Part shown: piece after piece, positions 1 to 8,779 of the stretch
How positions within the stretch are numbered: the stretch's first letter is position 1
Layout of the letters: every line of letters starts with the position of its first letter
Assembly (NCBI GenBank): GCA_036365515.1
Contig: CM070874.1
Location: 94,281,842-94,345,841, forward strand
Direction: 5' to 3'
DNA from: Torymus aiolomorphi
Taxonomy: Eukaryota; Arthropoda; Insecta; Hymenoptera; Torymidae
DNA: 64,000 bases
The notes under the pieces: generated by a model
Seen by the model: the letters and a program-made list of their open reading frames with translations, nothing else
Told to the model about the DNA's origin: nothing
Database searches by the model: none
Made by a program: the position numbers and the translations under genes

Positions 1-516
1 CGAAAAAATATCTTGAGCGATCTTTCTAGTGATGGAGTATTATCATGATAAAATTTTCTGAGCAATAGTACATTCTTATATGCACAATTTGCCTTATAAG
101 CAAGTCTATGATGTGGGCATAGCTGCTCCAACACATCAAACTTGAGTCTCTGTAGTGATGGACAGCGCATGTCACTGATATCATATGCGTTGAGATTATA
201 TTGTTCAAGCCATTGTTTTTTCTCCAGGCCTTTAACATAAACAACACTTGCATTATGTAGACTGTTGCGTAGCACATTTTCGAGTTCTTCATATGGCAAT
301 TCGCCAGAGCTCCATGATAAACCGTGATAATTAATTACGCTCCAACCAGCAGTTTTGGCTCTTATATTTTGCTGAATGTCTACACCACGGTGTGGGTGGC
401 TTGAAGGTAAACACCGCTGGTTTCACGTTTCCACTCAGAGGCACAATGGCTAATTCTTTGACAACAAATTCATTGATAGGTTGCTTGAACCCTTGCACAT
501 TCAGCACGTACTCCAT
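1..516 (-). pseudogene. Conserved Polinton protein of unknown function, frameshifted and cut by window edge
   Basis: The reading frame starts at the ATG at 514-516 with MEYVLNVQGFKQPINEF and runs 61 residues to a stop near 331. The similarity I recognise continues in another frame down to base 1, so the gene leaves the window. The break lies at about 325-335, where a 4-bp direct duplication (AATT) shifts the frame. Proteins of this type sit next to the capsid gene in arthropod Polintons. An acidic pair near the start resembles the first motif of DEDD exonucleases, but here the expected Asp is Asn and the resemblance is weak. I do not assign a function. The gene lies 55 bp downstream of the major capsid gene on the same strand. 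Confidence 0.6.
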
Positions 517-570
517 GTTGACTGACTGATCAGATAGCTTTGCAGGGTCTTTTATACCTTCATCCCCTCC

Positions 571-1782
571 TTAGACTAATTTCTTAATATCTCCACTCAT
601 GGGATTATATTCAATAATACGATCGTGTAATATCAAGCAGTAAGCTGATGTCTGTGCTGGAAAATTTTCTTTAGCTTCGAATTCAAGACGAACGTCAACT
701 GGAGCCTGCTTCAACGACTCATTCTGCTTTGAACCATCGATGACAATTAGAGGAGCATGCTGTATATACTCTCCTTTCTTGACCATAGGTTCTGCTACCT
801 CTTTTCCATAATACACACTTTGAAAGCTTACATACATATCATATAATAAAGCGAATTGATTTTGATCAATGTTAAGATTGAGATTTCCATAAGGATAGTA
901 TTGTGAATTGAGAAATAACTTCACATTACTTATATTGCAATGATCAAAGCGGCTAGCATTAGATCCACTTTGTCCTTTACGATTAGTCTGAAAGCCTAGA
1001 ATGACGAATCGTGGTTTTTCCAGCTGATTCGATGTCTTTACAGTCCAAACATGCTTCGATGTGGTTGGGAGTAATGAATACTCGTATAGCTCCCAACTCC
1101 GGAAACTCATAGCAATCGATTTTTCCTTCTGTAGGTAATGAAAGAGACGTATTTTATGCTTGTCAGATAATACCACATACGGCATTAACCATTCAATTTT
1201 AATTAGATTAATTTTAAATTCTTCTGCTTGCGTTTGCACGATAGCATTTACATCAGTTTTGGATTTTGTTAGAACAAGCTCATGTTTGCAATTGACTATA
1301 ATTTTACGATAGTCTTCCGCAAAGCCTAGAATCATACTTAGCGGTATGGACACATCAAAGTAGCCAGCATTATTGGTGATTTGTTGAGTTTCTCCAATAT
1401 CAATCCAGCCTGCGTTTTCCAAGTTTTGTGTAGGATTGAACGATACCAAATCGTTCATTAGACTTGTCAAGCCAACGTTTTTACATTTATCAATCTCTAC
1501 AGCATTAATTTCATATCGGATTTCTTCGAAAAGATGACAGAGAGCATTATTTACAAGCTTTGTGTTGACTGCAGCTGTACCATCTACCTTAGTTAATCGA
1601 CCATGAATATGTAATGAACTACGTGAAGGTAGTAGACAGAGATCTTGATGTTGTATGGCGATACGAATTTCATCGCTGTTATTGAAAGCGGATGAAGTGT
1701 AAGGCTGATGTGCATGCACTTCATAATGAGCGACAGATTCATCGAATTCCACGGGTGATTGTACGTTCAATATGTCTTCCAT
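571..1782 (-). CDS. Polinton major capsid protein (double jelly-roll type)
   Basis: This is an uninterrupted 403-residue frame starting MEDILNVQSPVEFDES, the usual length and start for the insect Polinton capsid protein. Typical family segments are present: an early block on histidine-rich residues 20-35, LFEEIRYEINAVEIDKCKN at about residues 85-103, FDVSIPLSMILGF in the middle, and LEFEAKENFPAQTSAYCLIL near the C-terminus. By family knowledge it would form the icosahedral shell with the jelly-roll penton protein encoded just upstream. It is the first long gene in the minus-strand capsid block. There is no stop or frameshift, unlike several neighbours. The assignment rests on recognised family sequence, not on a fold prediction. 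Confidence 0.85.
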   Translation of the reverse strand: MEDILNVQSPVEFDESVAHYEVHAHQPYTSSAFNNSDEIRIAIQHQDLCLLPSRSSLHIHGRLTKVDGTAAVNTKLVNNALCHLFEEIRYEINAVEIDKCKNVGLTSLMNDLVSFNPTQNLENAGWIDIGETQQITNNAGYFDVSIPLSMILGFAEDYRKIIVNCKHELVLTKSKTDVNAIVQTQAEEFKINLIKIEWLMPYVVLSDKHKIRLFHYLQKEKSIAMSFRSWELYEYSLLPTTSKHVWTVKTSNQLEKPRFVILGFQTNRKGQSGSNASRFDHCNISNVKLFLNSQYYPYGNLNLNIDQNQFALLYDMYVSFQSVYYGKEVAEPMVKKGEYIQHAPLIVIDGSKQNESLKQAPVDVRLEFEAKENFPAQTSAYCLILHDRIIEYNPMSGDIKKLV

Positions 1783-1819
1783 CTTTGAAACAGCAGAAAA
1801 ACAGACAACTTATTTTTTT

Positions 1820-1921
1820 CTAACGTTTCTTCTGATCTGGAGGCCTAGGCTTACTAGGAAGCGAATACTCTGTGGTGTTAGCTCTTTCACTGCTCGATGA
1901 TGACTGATCTTCTGGAGACAT
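1820..1921 (-). CDS. Small ORF between capsid genes, unknown function
   Basis: A 33-residue frame begins at the ATG at 1919-1921 (MSPEDQSSSSSERANT) and ends in a basic tail at the TAG at 1820-1822. It is Ser-rich and Pro-rich. It lies in the 185-bp gap between the major capsid gene and the minor capsid gene, in the same orientation. Polinton capsid blocks often contain short ORFs in this place, so it could be real. A chance ORF of this length cannot be excluded. No domain is visible. Confidence 0.35.
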   Translation of the reverse strand: MSPEDQSSSSSERANTTEYSLPSKPRPPDQKKR

Positions 1922-1967
1922 GGTTTGGTCTTAATATAGCTTTTGCGGTTATATACGATTCCCATGA

Positions 1968-2690
1968 TTATGATGCTGCTTTGATGTGTAGTCTGATTGT
2001 TATAATTTCTCCACGAAAATTCACAAAGTTTCCGTCTTGATTGACAATGCGCAACTGTATATTATCGATAGTATGAGCTGTAATTGGTAAATAAATAACT
2101 TGTGTTGGAATTCCAATGATCTTATAGCCTGGAGGAACAGCTGGAAAAAATTCATGTATCGTATGTACTTTCTGTCCGTTTATATAGGCTCCAGCTGTAA
2201 TGTTGCACTCAACTCGCAAAGCGTTAACCTTGAGAATAGCTACAGGTAAATCTGATTCGTGAGTGATATTTGCTGAAAGAGTACGCTGTGTAAAACCTAA
2301 TAATCTTCCAATAGAATCTTGCGGTTGAAAATCTATCGTATGACTGCACTTTATAGTACTGCGAAGAGTATTATTATTAGGTTTAAGGCTGAGTACTATG
2401 CCTTTAGGTGTAAGTATTTCCTGTAGATGGCGCTCAATGTCTTCAATCTCCCAGCTACCTGTCGGTAATGTCACTATCTCTTCTCCGACGTAAAACTTGT
2501 TATTTCCAATATCAATATTGGGTATTGAATTGAAGGTTAAAAGTTCAACCAATCCTAGAACGAATCTTTTATTTGCCAAGAGTTCAATTGGTGGAAAGTA
2601 TTGAGCTTCTAGTATAGATGACGTTCCGGATAAACTTAGCATCAATGATTCACCCATGACTGCATAATTAATACTGACTATGTACAACAT
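1968..2690 (-). CDS. Polinton minor capsid (penton-like, single jelly-roll) protein
   Basis: A 240-residue open frame is rich in beta-strand-forming segments and has no membrane span. Recognisable family features include SSILEAQYFPPIELL near residue 25, a run around residues 100-130 ending in DSIGRLLGFTQRTLS, and the late segment IPTQVIYLPITAHTIDNIQLR. The position between the major capsid and protease genes matches the minor capsid (penton) gene of insect Polintons. The initiator may be the first Met or the one in MGESLMLSLSG 12 residues later; the second fits the family start better. The frame is intact. The role at capsid five-fold vertices is family knowledge. Confidence 0.75.
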   Translation of the reverse strand: MLYIVSINYAVMGESLMLSLSGTSSILEAQYFPPIELLANKRFVLGLVELLTFNSIPNIDIGNNKFYVGEEIVTLPTGSWEIEDIERHLQEILTPKGIVLSLKPNNNTLRSTIKCSHTIDFQPQDSIGRLLGFTQRTLSANITHESDLPVAILKVNALRVECNITAGAYINGQKVHTIHEFFPAVPPGYKIIGIPTQVIYLPITAHTIDNIQLRIVNQDGNFVNFRGEIITIRLHIKAAS

Positions 2691-2700
2691 TTACATTGTT

Positions 2701-3084
2701 TTATATAGCCTCACTCAGAAACTTTAAACAGAGATGTCCACAGTTGTACGAGTTATAATCTTGATATCTATCGTGATTATACTTTACGGCGCTAACGCCC
2801 AGGTAATCCAGAAGTTCTACAGGTGGTTGAAGGTCTCCAAAACTATCAAAGTACACAACGTTATTGCCTCGTTTTCGATAGGCTACCCAATGTGTGCCAA
2901 GTCCTCTTTCATCATCGAGATTAACGATCGCTGATTCGCGGTAATGTGGACCTTTTGCTGGTAATGTATTTCGCATGAATATACCTCGAAAGTATGGAAT
3001 TTGCATAATACGAGCATACTTTATCAAGTCAGCATCAGTCAGTGCTCTATGAGGCAATTTTACATCGAAGTTTTTTTTTGCCAC
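2701..3084 (-). CDS. Adenain-like cysteine protease (Polinton PRO)
   Basis: This is a 127-residue cysteine protease of the adenovirus endopeptidase/Ulp1 fold class. The catalytic set is visible in order: His in GLGTHWVAYRK (about residue 66), Asp in VVYFDSFGDLQ (about residue 80) and Cys in YNCGHLCLKFL (about residue 116). The Gln or Asn usually before the Cys helix is met by the N-rich stretch just ahead. In Polintons the enzyme matures capsid proteins. The start overlaps the 3' end of the pX/PLA2 gene by about 25 bp, as expected for a compact viral block. The frame is intact and of normal length. Confidence 0.9.
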   Translation of the reverse strand: MAKKNFDVKLPHRALTDADLIKYARIMQIPYFRGIFMRNTLPAKGPHYRESAIVNLDDERGLGTHWVAYRKRGNNVVYFDSFGDLQPPVELLDYLGVSAVKYNHDRYQDYNSYNCGHLCLKFLSEAI

Positions 3085-3773
3085 GTCCGCTGTAGTTCAA
3101 GTTGCCGTTTAGCAGCTTTTGCATCATTTACTGCTTTAGCTATGCCAGGAGCGCCACCTGCCAGTGCACCAGTTGCACTTAGACCCGCAAATAATGGAAT
3201 CAGAAAAGGTAGAAATCCACCGATTTTTCGTGGAATTGGTAGTACACGAGGAATGCGTACTTTGGCTTTACCACCAGCCTCCTTTACAGCATCTCGAGCA
3301 CTTTTCAATGCAGCTTGAATTACCTTGTGTGAATCACTACTATGGGAAATCGGTTTTGAGGCTGCTTTAACTACTTTAGTGAGTGTAGTGGTTGGACTCT
3401 TTTTCAGCCCCATACCGAACTTTGATTTTAATTTCATAGCGCTTGTTACAGTATAAGCTGCTGCTTTCTCACCAATACTTGCGTCTTTAGCGAAAACACG
3501 TTTTCAGGCTTTATCTGCTAATACTCTATCAGCAGCGTTTCTAACCTCAACGCTCTCTCGATTCCGTGAGTAGGCAATGTCGTGTTCTTTACAAGCTTGG
3601 TCTAAAGGATTAATTCCAGGGTCACCTCGAGCAAGACGCTTTGCAAGTTTAGTCCCAGGTCCGCAGTATTGATAGCCAGGCAGATGTAATTCAAATGGAA
3701 GCTTATTGATGACTGTATTGACTAAGCCTCGACCTTTACGCGTATTGCGTTTACGCTGCTTATGCTCAATCAT
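3060..3773 (-). pseudogene. PLA2-domain / pX-like virion protein, split by in-frame TGA
   Basis: Two open pieces in one frame, 3504-3773 and a downstream piece to 3060, are separated only by a TGA at 3504-3506. The N-terminal 89 residues form a parvovirus-type phospholipase A2 domain with a calcium loop (YQYCGPGT) and the catalytic pair in QACKEHDIAY. The C-terminal part has basic flanks around a Gly/Ala/Leu-rich hydrophobic stretch (GGFLPFLIPLFAGLSATG), as in the small adenovirus-like core or membrane-active proteins of Polintons and adintoviruses. In family members a Trp codon commonly sits at the stop, so a single TGG-to-TGA change is likely. In parvoviruses this domain opens endosomal membranes; a similar role here is inferred. 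Confidence 0.8.
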
Positions 3774-3858
3774 GATGTTAACACCTCGGAGGATAAATAC
3801 ATACTAACTGGAAATGTATATAAGTATGATGTATATATACGTTCAAGGTTAGTTTACT
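3774..3858. promoter_or_regulatory. Divergent intergenic region between capsid and ATPase blocks
   Basis: This 85-bp gap separates the minus-strand capsid block from the plus-strand block. It contains TATA-like runs at about 3815-3840 (TATATAAG and TATATATA), readable in both directions. It is the only place where a bidirectional promoter for the two blocks could lie. The assignment is inference from layout and the TATA-like sequence. Confidence 0.4.
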
Positions 3859-4602
3859 TTGAGACGTCAAACATTGAACCTGGAGTTTAAGGAGCAACAC
3901 GTTAAACTACCTGTTGTGAATTTTGATAAATTAATGACGCAACAAAAATCAAAAAGACGTCATGGAGAATTACTTCCCAATAATATTAGAGCTGTATTCT
4001 GTGGTCCATCAAACTGTGGCAAAACAAACGGTCTACTCTCACTCATTACTCATCCTAGTGGATTAAAATTTGAAAATGCATATGTTTACTCAAAATCACT
4101 GGAACAGCCCAAGTACAAATTTCTCAAGCTTCTCTTGAAGCCTATAAATGGAATTAAGTATTTCCCATTCAAGGATCATGATGAACTAATATCAATAGAA
4201 GATGTACTTCCAAATTCAATTATCATATTTGATGATGTAGCATGTGAAAAAGAAGAAAACATTAAAAATTTCTTTTGTATGGGAAGGCACAAAAATGTAG
4301 ACTGCTTCTATCTATGTCAATCTTATGCTTACATTCCAAAGCATCTAATACGAGATAATGTTAATCTATTAGTATTATTTCGACAAGATGATATGAATTT
4401 AAAGCATGTATATAATAATCACGTAAACACAGATATGTCATATGCGCAATTTAGAGATTTGTGTTCAAGTTGTTGGAATAATGATAAGTACGGATTCCTT
4501 GTTATCGACAAAGAGAGGGCACTTGGTAGTGGTCGATATAGAAAGGGGTTCGATCAATTTCTTATAAGTATAGCTGCCCCAAAGCAAAACCGATTAGTAT
4601 GA
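3859..4602 (+). CDS. FtsK/HerA-type genome packaging ATPase (A32-like)
   Basis: The 247-residue frame has a Walker A motif in FCGPSNCGKTNGLLSL (about residues 48-62) and a Walker B motif in SIIIFDDVACEKEENIK (about residue 120). A conserved later block has CFYLCQSYAYIPKHLIRDN and ends near GSGRYRKGFDQF. These are typical of Polinton/adintovirus ATPases that pump DNA into capsids. The frame opens with TTG at 3859, where family members have an ATG two residues before RQT. I see no ATG nearby, so the native start codon seems to have been lost; translation from the internal Met at about residue 26 is possible. Otherwise the domain is intact. It is the first gene of the plus-strand block. Confidence 0.85.
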   Translation: MRRQTLNLEFKEQHVKLPVVNFDKLMTQQKSKRRHGELLPNNIRAVFCGPSNCGKTNGLLSLITHPSGLKFENAYVYSKSLEQPKYKFLKLLLKPINGIKYFPFKDHDELISIEDVLPNSIIIFDDVACEKEENIKNFFCMGRHKNVDCFYLCQSYAYIPKHLIRDNVNLLVLFRQDDMNLKHVYNNHVNTDMSYAQFRDLCSSCWNNDKYGFLVIDKERALGSGRYRKGFDQFLISIAAPKQNRLV

Positions 4603-4624
4603 TTTCAATTGTTCATCAGACAAT

Positions 4625-5560
4625 ATGGCACACATCAAGCAAGAGGAAAACGTTCTCAATCAAATTGTAAAATCGAGAGAAGCAATTAAGCGAAAGTACA
4701 AGCAGTTGAGGCAAGATAAAACAGATGTAGAAAAGGTGTTGGGGGAAACATTTAAGCCTATTGTAAGTCCACTTGAAAAACTCGTTGATGCTGCACAAAC
4801 AGAGAAAAAGAAAGTAATTAAAAAAAAGACCGAAGAGGAGCAAGAACCAAGTTGTGTTCAAGAACTTAGCTCAGATAATGAAGATGAAGAGGAATCACAA
4901 AGTGATCTTGATGAAACTGTAAAGACTAAAAGAGTAGACGCATCATTTGAAACAGCTGAAAGCGGACAGGATGATGATGATGAAGAAACAGAATTTGTTA
5001 AAAAAACTTACCTACAGACCTTAGAAAAACGCCCCAACTCACTCGATAATATCTATGGGGTACGAATAGAAGATAATGTAATGAAAATTGGTGACTCACC
5101 TATAGATTTTACAAAAACATATGTGAAAGTTCAAAATGTAAACTATCCAAAAACAGCAGGTTTACTTCAATTGCTCTTTCAGAAGTAACCTGACTTGATG
5201 CACATAGGTTCCAATGATATTGAAAATTATCGACAAATCGTAGAAGTAACGAATGCTTTTAGAAAAAATTATAGTGAAACTCAACCTATGCATAAGAGTA
5301 ATAGTAACAAATATAAAGACTTCATAGGTCCCTATTTCGATAAATCAATAAACAGAAGTGTTAGTGGCTCAGGCCTCTTACCTAAATATAAGATTGCAAG
5401 AAAAGATATGCGTATGGACTATGTATACTGGGATGATCCTAACGAATTAGTTGATCGTCTTCGCTTACTCTTGGCTGAACTGGAAGCTGGCAATCAGAGC
5501 CACACAAATGAGATTCATTCAATCATTGAAGAACTCAAAGAAGCAGGTTACATACATTAA
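4625..5560 (+). pseudogene. Conserved Polinton protein with acidic/coiled middle, split by in-frame TAA
   Basis: Two frames in the same phase, 4625-5188 (187 residues) and 5195-5560 (121 residues), are separated by a TAA at 5186-5188. The N-terminal part is a Lys/Glu-rich likely coiled coil, followed by a very acidic stretch (about residues 80-130). The second part contains KTAGLLQLLF, just before the stop, and then GSGLLPKYKIARKDM and YWDDPNELVDRLRLLLAE, ending in EEAGYIH-like sequence. I recognise these as parts of one protein commonly found after the ATPase in arthropod Polintons. Its function is unknown; a scaffold or DNA-associated virion role would fit the charge pattern but is speculation. 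Confidence 0.7.
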
Positions 5561-5561
5561 G

Positions 5562-5768
5562 ATGTCTTCGAAGAGAGTTCACTTTGATGCTAAACCAGTT
5601 ATTCATGTGATGCATGTGTGGTCCTATGCCAGTCGAGCTGCACGTCACGGAGAATGGGAACAGATAGCACGTGATCGAGAGCGTTTTCGAATGCGAATTC
5701 AAAGATTATCTGGAATTATTACGCCTGTGCTCGTACATAAATATAATACATATTTGAGTATAAATTGA
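5562..5768 (+). CDS. Small basic Polinton protein, unknown function
   Basis: The frame starts at the ATG at 5562, directly after the stop at 5560, and gives 68 residues (MSSKRVHFDAKPVIHVM...). It is basic, with an Arg-rich stretch RDRERFRMRIQRL in the second half and the conserved-looking VWSYASRAARHGEWEQIARD. Short proteins of this type occur at this place in insect Polintons. The tight spacing to both neighbours supports a real gene. No function is known to me. Confidence 0.6.
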   Translation: MSSKRVHFDAKPVIHVMHVWSYASRAARHGEWEQIARDRERFRMRIQRLSGIITPVLVHKYNTYLSIN

Positions 5769-5800
5769 TTGAACTCGATGGTATTGCAGTCAGTGGCAAT

Positions 5801-6190
5801 ATGAGTGTTGATGTATTCGGACGTAACCTCGAGCGAGGTGGAGGCAGTCGTGGTCCTCCAGGTGTTGGATTCAAAGTAACTTCTGACGGACAATACGACA
5901 TTGTCAGCAAGAGGTTATGTAACATTGCTGAGCCTACCCAACCAGGTGATGCTGTTAATTTGGATACTGTACAGCGCATAGTTAAAATGGAAATCAGAAG
6001 CTTGTATGAAGTAACTGCGAAATTACGCGGAGACTTGGATAATTTAGACGTTATTGTTGAGGCTCAAAAAAATGAAATTGATACGAAAGTCTTAACATTG
6101 CAGTCATCAATTCAGAATATAGAAGATGTGAAAGCAGATAGTCATGAAGCTTATATACGCAATTATATATTATCAAACAAGTCAATGTAG
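5801..6190 (+). CDS. Collagen/coiled-coil fibre-like Polinton protein
   Basis: I place the start at the ATG at 5801 (MSVDVFGRNLERGGGSRG), giving 129 residues. An upstream TTG-initiated extension overlapping the previous gene is less likely. The N-terminal part has a short collagen-like SRGPPGVGF. A conserved segment follows (FKVTSDGQYDIVSKRLCNIA) and then a long amphipathic, coiled-coil-forming region (about residues 55-125). A short collagen segment, a small domain and a coil would suit a trimeric spike or fibre on the virion, but that is an inference from composition. The frame is intact. Confidence 0.65.
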   Translation: MSVDVFGRNLERGGGSRGPPGVGFKVTSDGQYDIVSKRLCNIAEPTQPGDAVNLDTVQRIVKMEIRSLYEVTAKLRGDLDNLDVIVEAQKNEIDTKVLTLQSSIQNIEDVKADSHEAYIRNYILSNKSM

Positions 6191-6251
6191 ATCTTATAAA
6201 TAGCTCTTCAATTATAAATTTATCGCAGTATCGTTCAACCACTCGTTGAGA

Positions 6252-6422
6252 ATGGATAAATCAGATAGTACTGCTAACAGTAATATACCATACACAAAAC
6301 TTTCTGACAACAGTCAAAAAGATAAACAAAAGAGCGAATCACAGTGGAAAAATTTTATGAATAAATTTTCTTCGAATACTTTTTCCTTGCCTGAACGACA
6401 AAATTACAAGAGATTTCAATAA
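6252..6422 (+). CDS. Short ORF in frame with the integrase, possibly its N-terminal extension
   Basis: A 56-residue frame starts at the ATG at 6252 (MDKSDSTANSNIPYTK) and ends at the TAA at 6420-6422. It is hydrophilic and Lys/Ser-rich. It is in the same phase as the integrase that starts 7 bp later, so the two may once have been one frame. It could equally be a separate small gene or chance. I recognise no domain. Confidence 0.35.
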   Translation: MDKSDSTANSNIPYTKLSDNSQKDKQKSESQWKNFMNKFSSNTFSLPERQNYKRFQ

Positions 6423-6428
6423 TTCAGG

Positions 6429-7349
6429 ATGAAGGACATGCAGCAGCAAGTGGTTAAGGAGCTTCATACACCTGCCCGTCGAAATTACCGATGACGTAAG
6501 TTTATTGTACGTGGCTTGGATGAAACATGGCAAGTTGATCTAGTGGAGATGCAGCCTTATGCTCGAGAAAACAATGGCTATAGATATATGCTCACTGTTA
6601 TCGATGTATTCTCCAAGTATGCATGGGCTGTTCCGGTAAAGCAAAAGACTGGTAGTGATGTCACAGCAGCAATGGAGTCTATCTTGCAGCAGGGCCGCAA
6701 AACAACAAATTTACAGACCGATCGAGGCAAAGAGTTTTACAATGCTACATTTCAAAGTCTCGTCCAACGTTATGGAATTAATCTCTATTCGACATACAGT
6801 AATCTGAAAGCATCTATTTGTGAGCGTTTCAATCGCACCCTTAAGCAGAAGATGTGGATGCAATTCAGCTTGCGTGGAAAATATAAGTGGCTTGATATCT
6901 TACCCAATTTGCTAAAGGAGTATAATAACAGCAAACATCGTACCATTGGAATGAAGCCTAAAGATATAACATTGACCAATGAGGCAGGAGTACTTGCGAA
7001 GTTTGCTCAACAGGCGAAAATAGTGAGAAAGCCAAAATTTAAGATTGGAGATATAGTAAGAGTTAGTAAGATAAAGCAAGTATTTGAGAAGGGTTATACA
7101 CCTAATTGGTCAACAGAAATTTTTACAATAAATCAAGTGATGGCTACTAATCCAGTTACCTACAAGCTAAAAGACTATCAAGATCAACCCATTGCCGGTG
7201 GTTTCTATGAACAAGAACTGCTCAAAGCTAAATATCCAGACATCTATCTTGTGGAGAAGGTGTTGAAGAAGCGTGGAAATAAGATTTATGTTAAATGGTT
7301 AGGGTTTGATAACTCACACAATAGTTGGATAAGCAAATCAGATATGTAA
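6429..7349 (+). pseudogene. Polinton integrase (DDE, retroviral type) with chromodomain, nonsense near N-terminus
   Basis: The catalytic core shows the three acidic residues of retroviral-type integrases: Asp in TWQVDLVEMQPYA, Asp in NLQTDRGKEFYN and Glu in LKASICERFNRTLK. The last two are spaced as in the D,D35E class. The C-terminus ends in a chromodomain-like module (YLVEKVLKKRGNKIYVKWLG, then NSWISKSDM), which in Polintons and some Ty3 elements may guide insertion to marked chromatin. Reading from the ATG at 6429, a TGA at 6492-6494 interrupts the segment just before the core, probably a CGA-to-TGA change. The frame from 6495 to 7349 is open. The gene converges on PolB with a 69-bp gap. 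Confidence 0.88.
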
Positions 7350-7418
7350 AGGTTAAATAAATAAACATGTGATGTATATATAAGATAAATTCTTTTATTT
7401 ATAAACCTTCATTTACAA

Positions 7419-8450
7419 TCAATCTTCATTAATTTCAATAGTTTTATAATGCCCCCAAGGTAAAGTATCTGTTTCTCCAGGTATTAAGTATCGCTTATCA
7501 TCGTAGGGACTTAAAGCTAACTTTTTTTGTCTTACAGTTTGTACTACATGTGCTTTAGATTGTATTACACACTGCTCTCTGTGTTGTGTTGACAAATTTA
7601 ATAAACAATCAACATAGTCATCAAAAGTAATGGTTCTATCAACAACTCCAGTTTTAACACCTTTAACTTTTTTAACATGATCTTGTCCATTTACACGAAT
7701 GCTGTACATTTTACTACGCAATCCAACAAATTCAGTCATAATTTGACCATTGCATTCATCTTTCATTAGGCCTACAACTTTCTTATTGACTTGAGGAATT
7801 CCAAAAATGTTATCAACTGGGTAGTCAGAAGTATCAAAATTTGAAATGTCACGTTTTATCACTTTATATATATCTTCGTCATTTATTTCATATATTAAAC
7901 TATCAGTATCGGTATACAACAGTTTGCAGCTATCCTCGAATTGCTTCTTCATGTAGTTGTAGTGAAAATCATATACTAAAGTCTTTGATAAATCCAATAC
8001 ACAAAGACCTACATAAATTGGCTTATTCATGTATACTTCTGTCTTCTCTAATTCTATGAGAACAAGGTTTTCATCGATGATTGTACGGCTATGGAATTCT
8101 GGTCGCGCAATAAGAGCTTCTGCTCCATATCGACCTTCCCATTTGGTCAGTACTTTAACATTAACTCTTTTTCTTACGTTTTCCATAGTCTTACCAAAAA
8201 CGGCATTATTCATTAGCTTGTAAAGATTTTTCTCGAAGTCATTTTTAGCTTCTTGTCTCATTTTACTATTTAAATCAATGTATTCTTTAAGCCAAGGTCT
8301 CTGATTAAACTGTAATACTCTGTGAATTTTTGTAAGTTTTAATCCATTGGCTAAAGCTTGCTTTAAGTTACGATAATGAAGTACGTATCGCGATTTTGGT
8401 TCAACAGTTGTAAGCAATTTAGCTTGTGAGGAGCCTGGTGTACGTGGGCA
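7419..8450 (-). pseudogene. Protein-primed DNA polymerase B, C-terminal third only
   Basis: The frame is open from 8450 down to the stop at 7419. It holds the palm and thumb of a Polinton PolB. The B-type motif is in [20 protein letters not shown] (KxxxNxxYG-like), and the catalytic DTDS is in KLLYTDTDSLIYEI. The C-terminus reads RYLIPGETDTLPWGHYK as in other family members. The exonuclease, TPR1 and first palm motif are absent: a TGA lies at 8451-8453 and no PolB-like sequence follows on either strand. The enzyme is therefore truncated, probably by deletion or rearrangement. The second Polinton at 34384-37701 has the same C-terminal region. Confidence 0.88.
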
Positions 8451-8452
8451 TC

Positions 8453-8779
8453 AATATGTGTTCATTAGAAGTTAATGTGTACATATTCACACACACATGC
8501 ATAGGTGTATATGGCATAATATTTTGCAATATTTAATAGGGTGGCGTAATATTTAATGACGTCATCGCAAATCAAGGATGGGGGTGGGGGATGCGTTCGC
8601 GCAATTGCATCATCGATGCAGGGATGGGGGATGGGGGATGGGGGCACGAAGGTGTTGAATTACAAATAATTAGAGGAGATTTGATATCCTAACCTTGAAC
8701 TGCTATTTCTTGGATTCTGTAATTTGACACCCATCATCGCATATTTGACATCATACGCAAACGTTTCAAAACGTTTTAG
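8453..8779. other. Junction DNA with G-rich tract, no gene
   Basis: I see no coding region between the broken PolB and the LINE. A G-rich stretch at 8621-8644 has four runs of three to five G separated by AT, which could fold as a G-quadruplex. A similar but less regular run is at about 8576-8592. The 5' end of the LINE could lie anywhere in this interval. Confidence 0.5.

Larger units (their letters stand above)
1..8452. mobile_element. Polinton/Maverick copy 1 (virus-like DNA transposon), partial
   Basis: This stretch carries the diagnostic Polinton gene set: capsid proteins, adenain-like protease, PLA2/pX-like protein, A32-type packaging ATPase, retroviral-type integrase and protein-primed DNA polymerase B. 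The capsid block (1-3773) is on the minus strand. A divergent block on the plus strand (3859-7349) follows, and the PolB tail on the minus strand converges on the integrase. The left end lies outside the window. On the right, PolB homology stops at about 8450, so no TIR is seen. Several genes carry single stops or small frameshifts while others remain open, which suggests a fairly young but already inactive copy. Family assignment is from protein motifs; the host is inferred. Confidence 0.9.

Noticed and set aside
1..8452. A free or recently integrated adenovirus-like virus
   Set aside because: The presence of a retroviral-type integrase, PolB similarity to a second TIR-bounded Polinton in the same window, and several inactivating changes indicate an endogenous Polinton.
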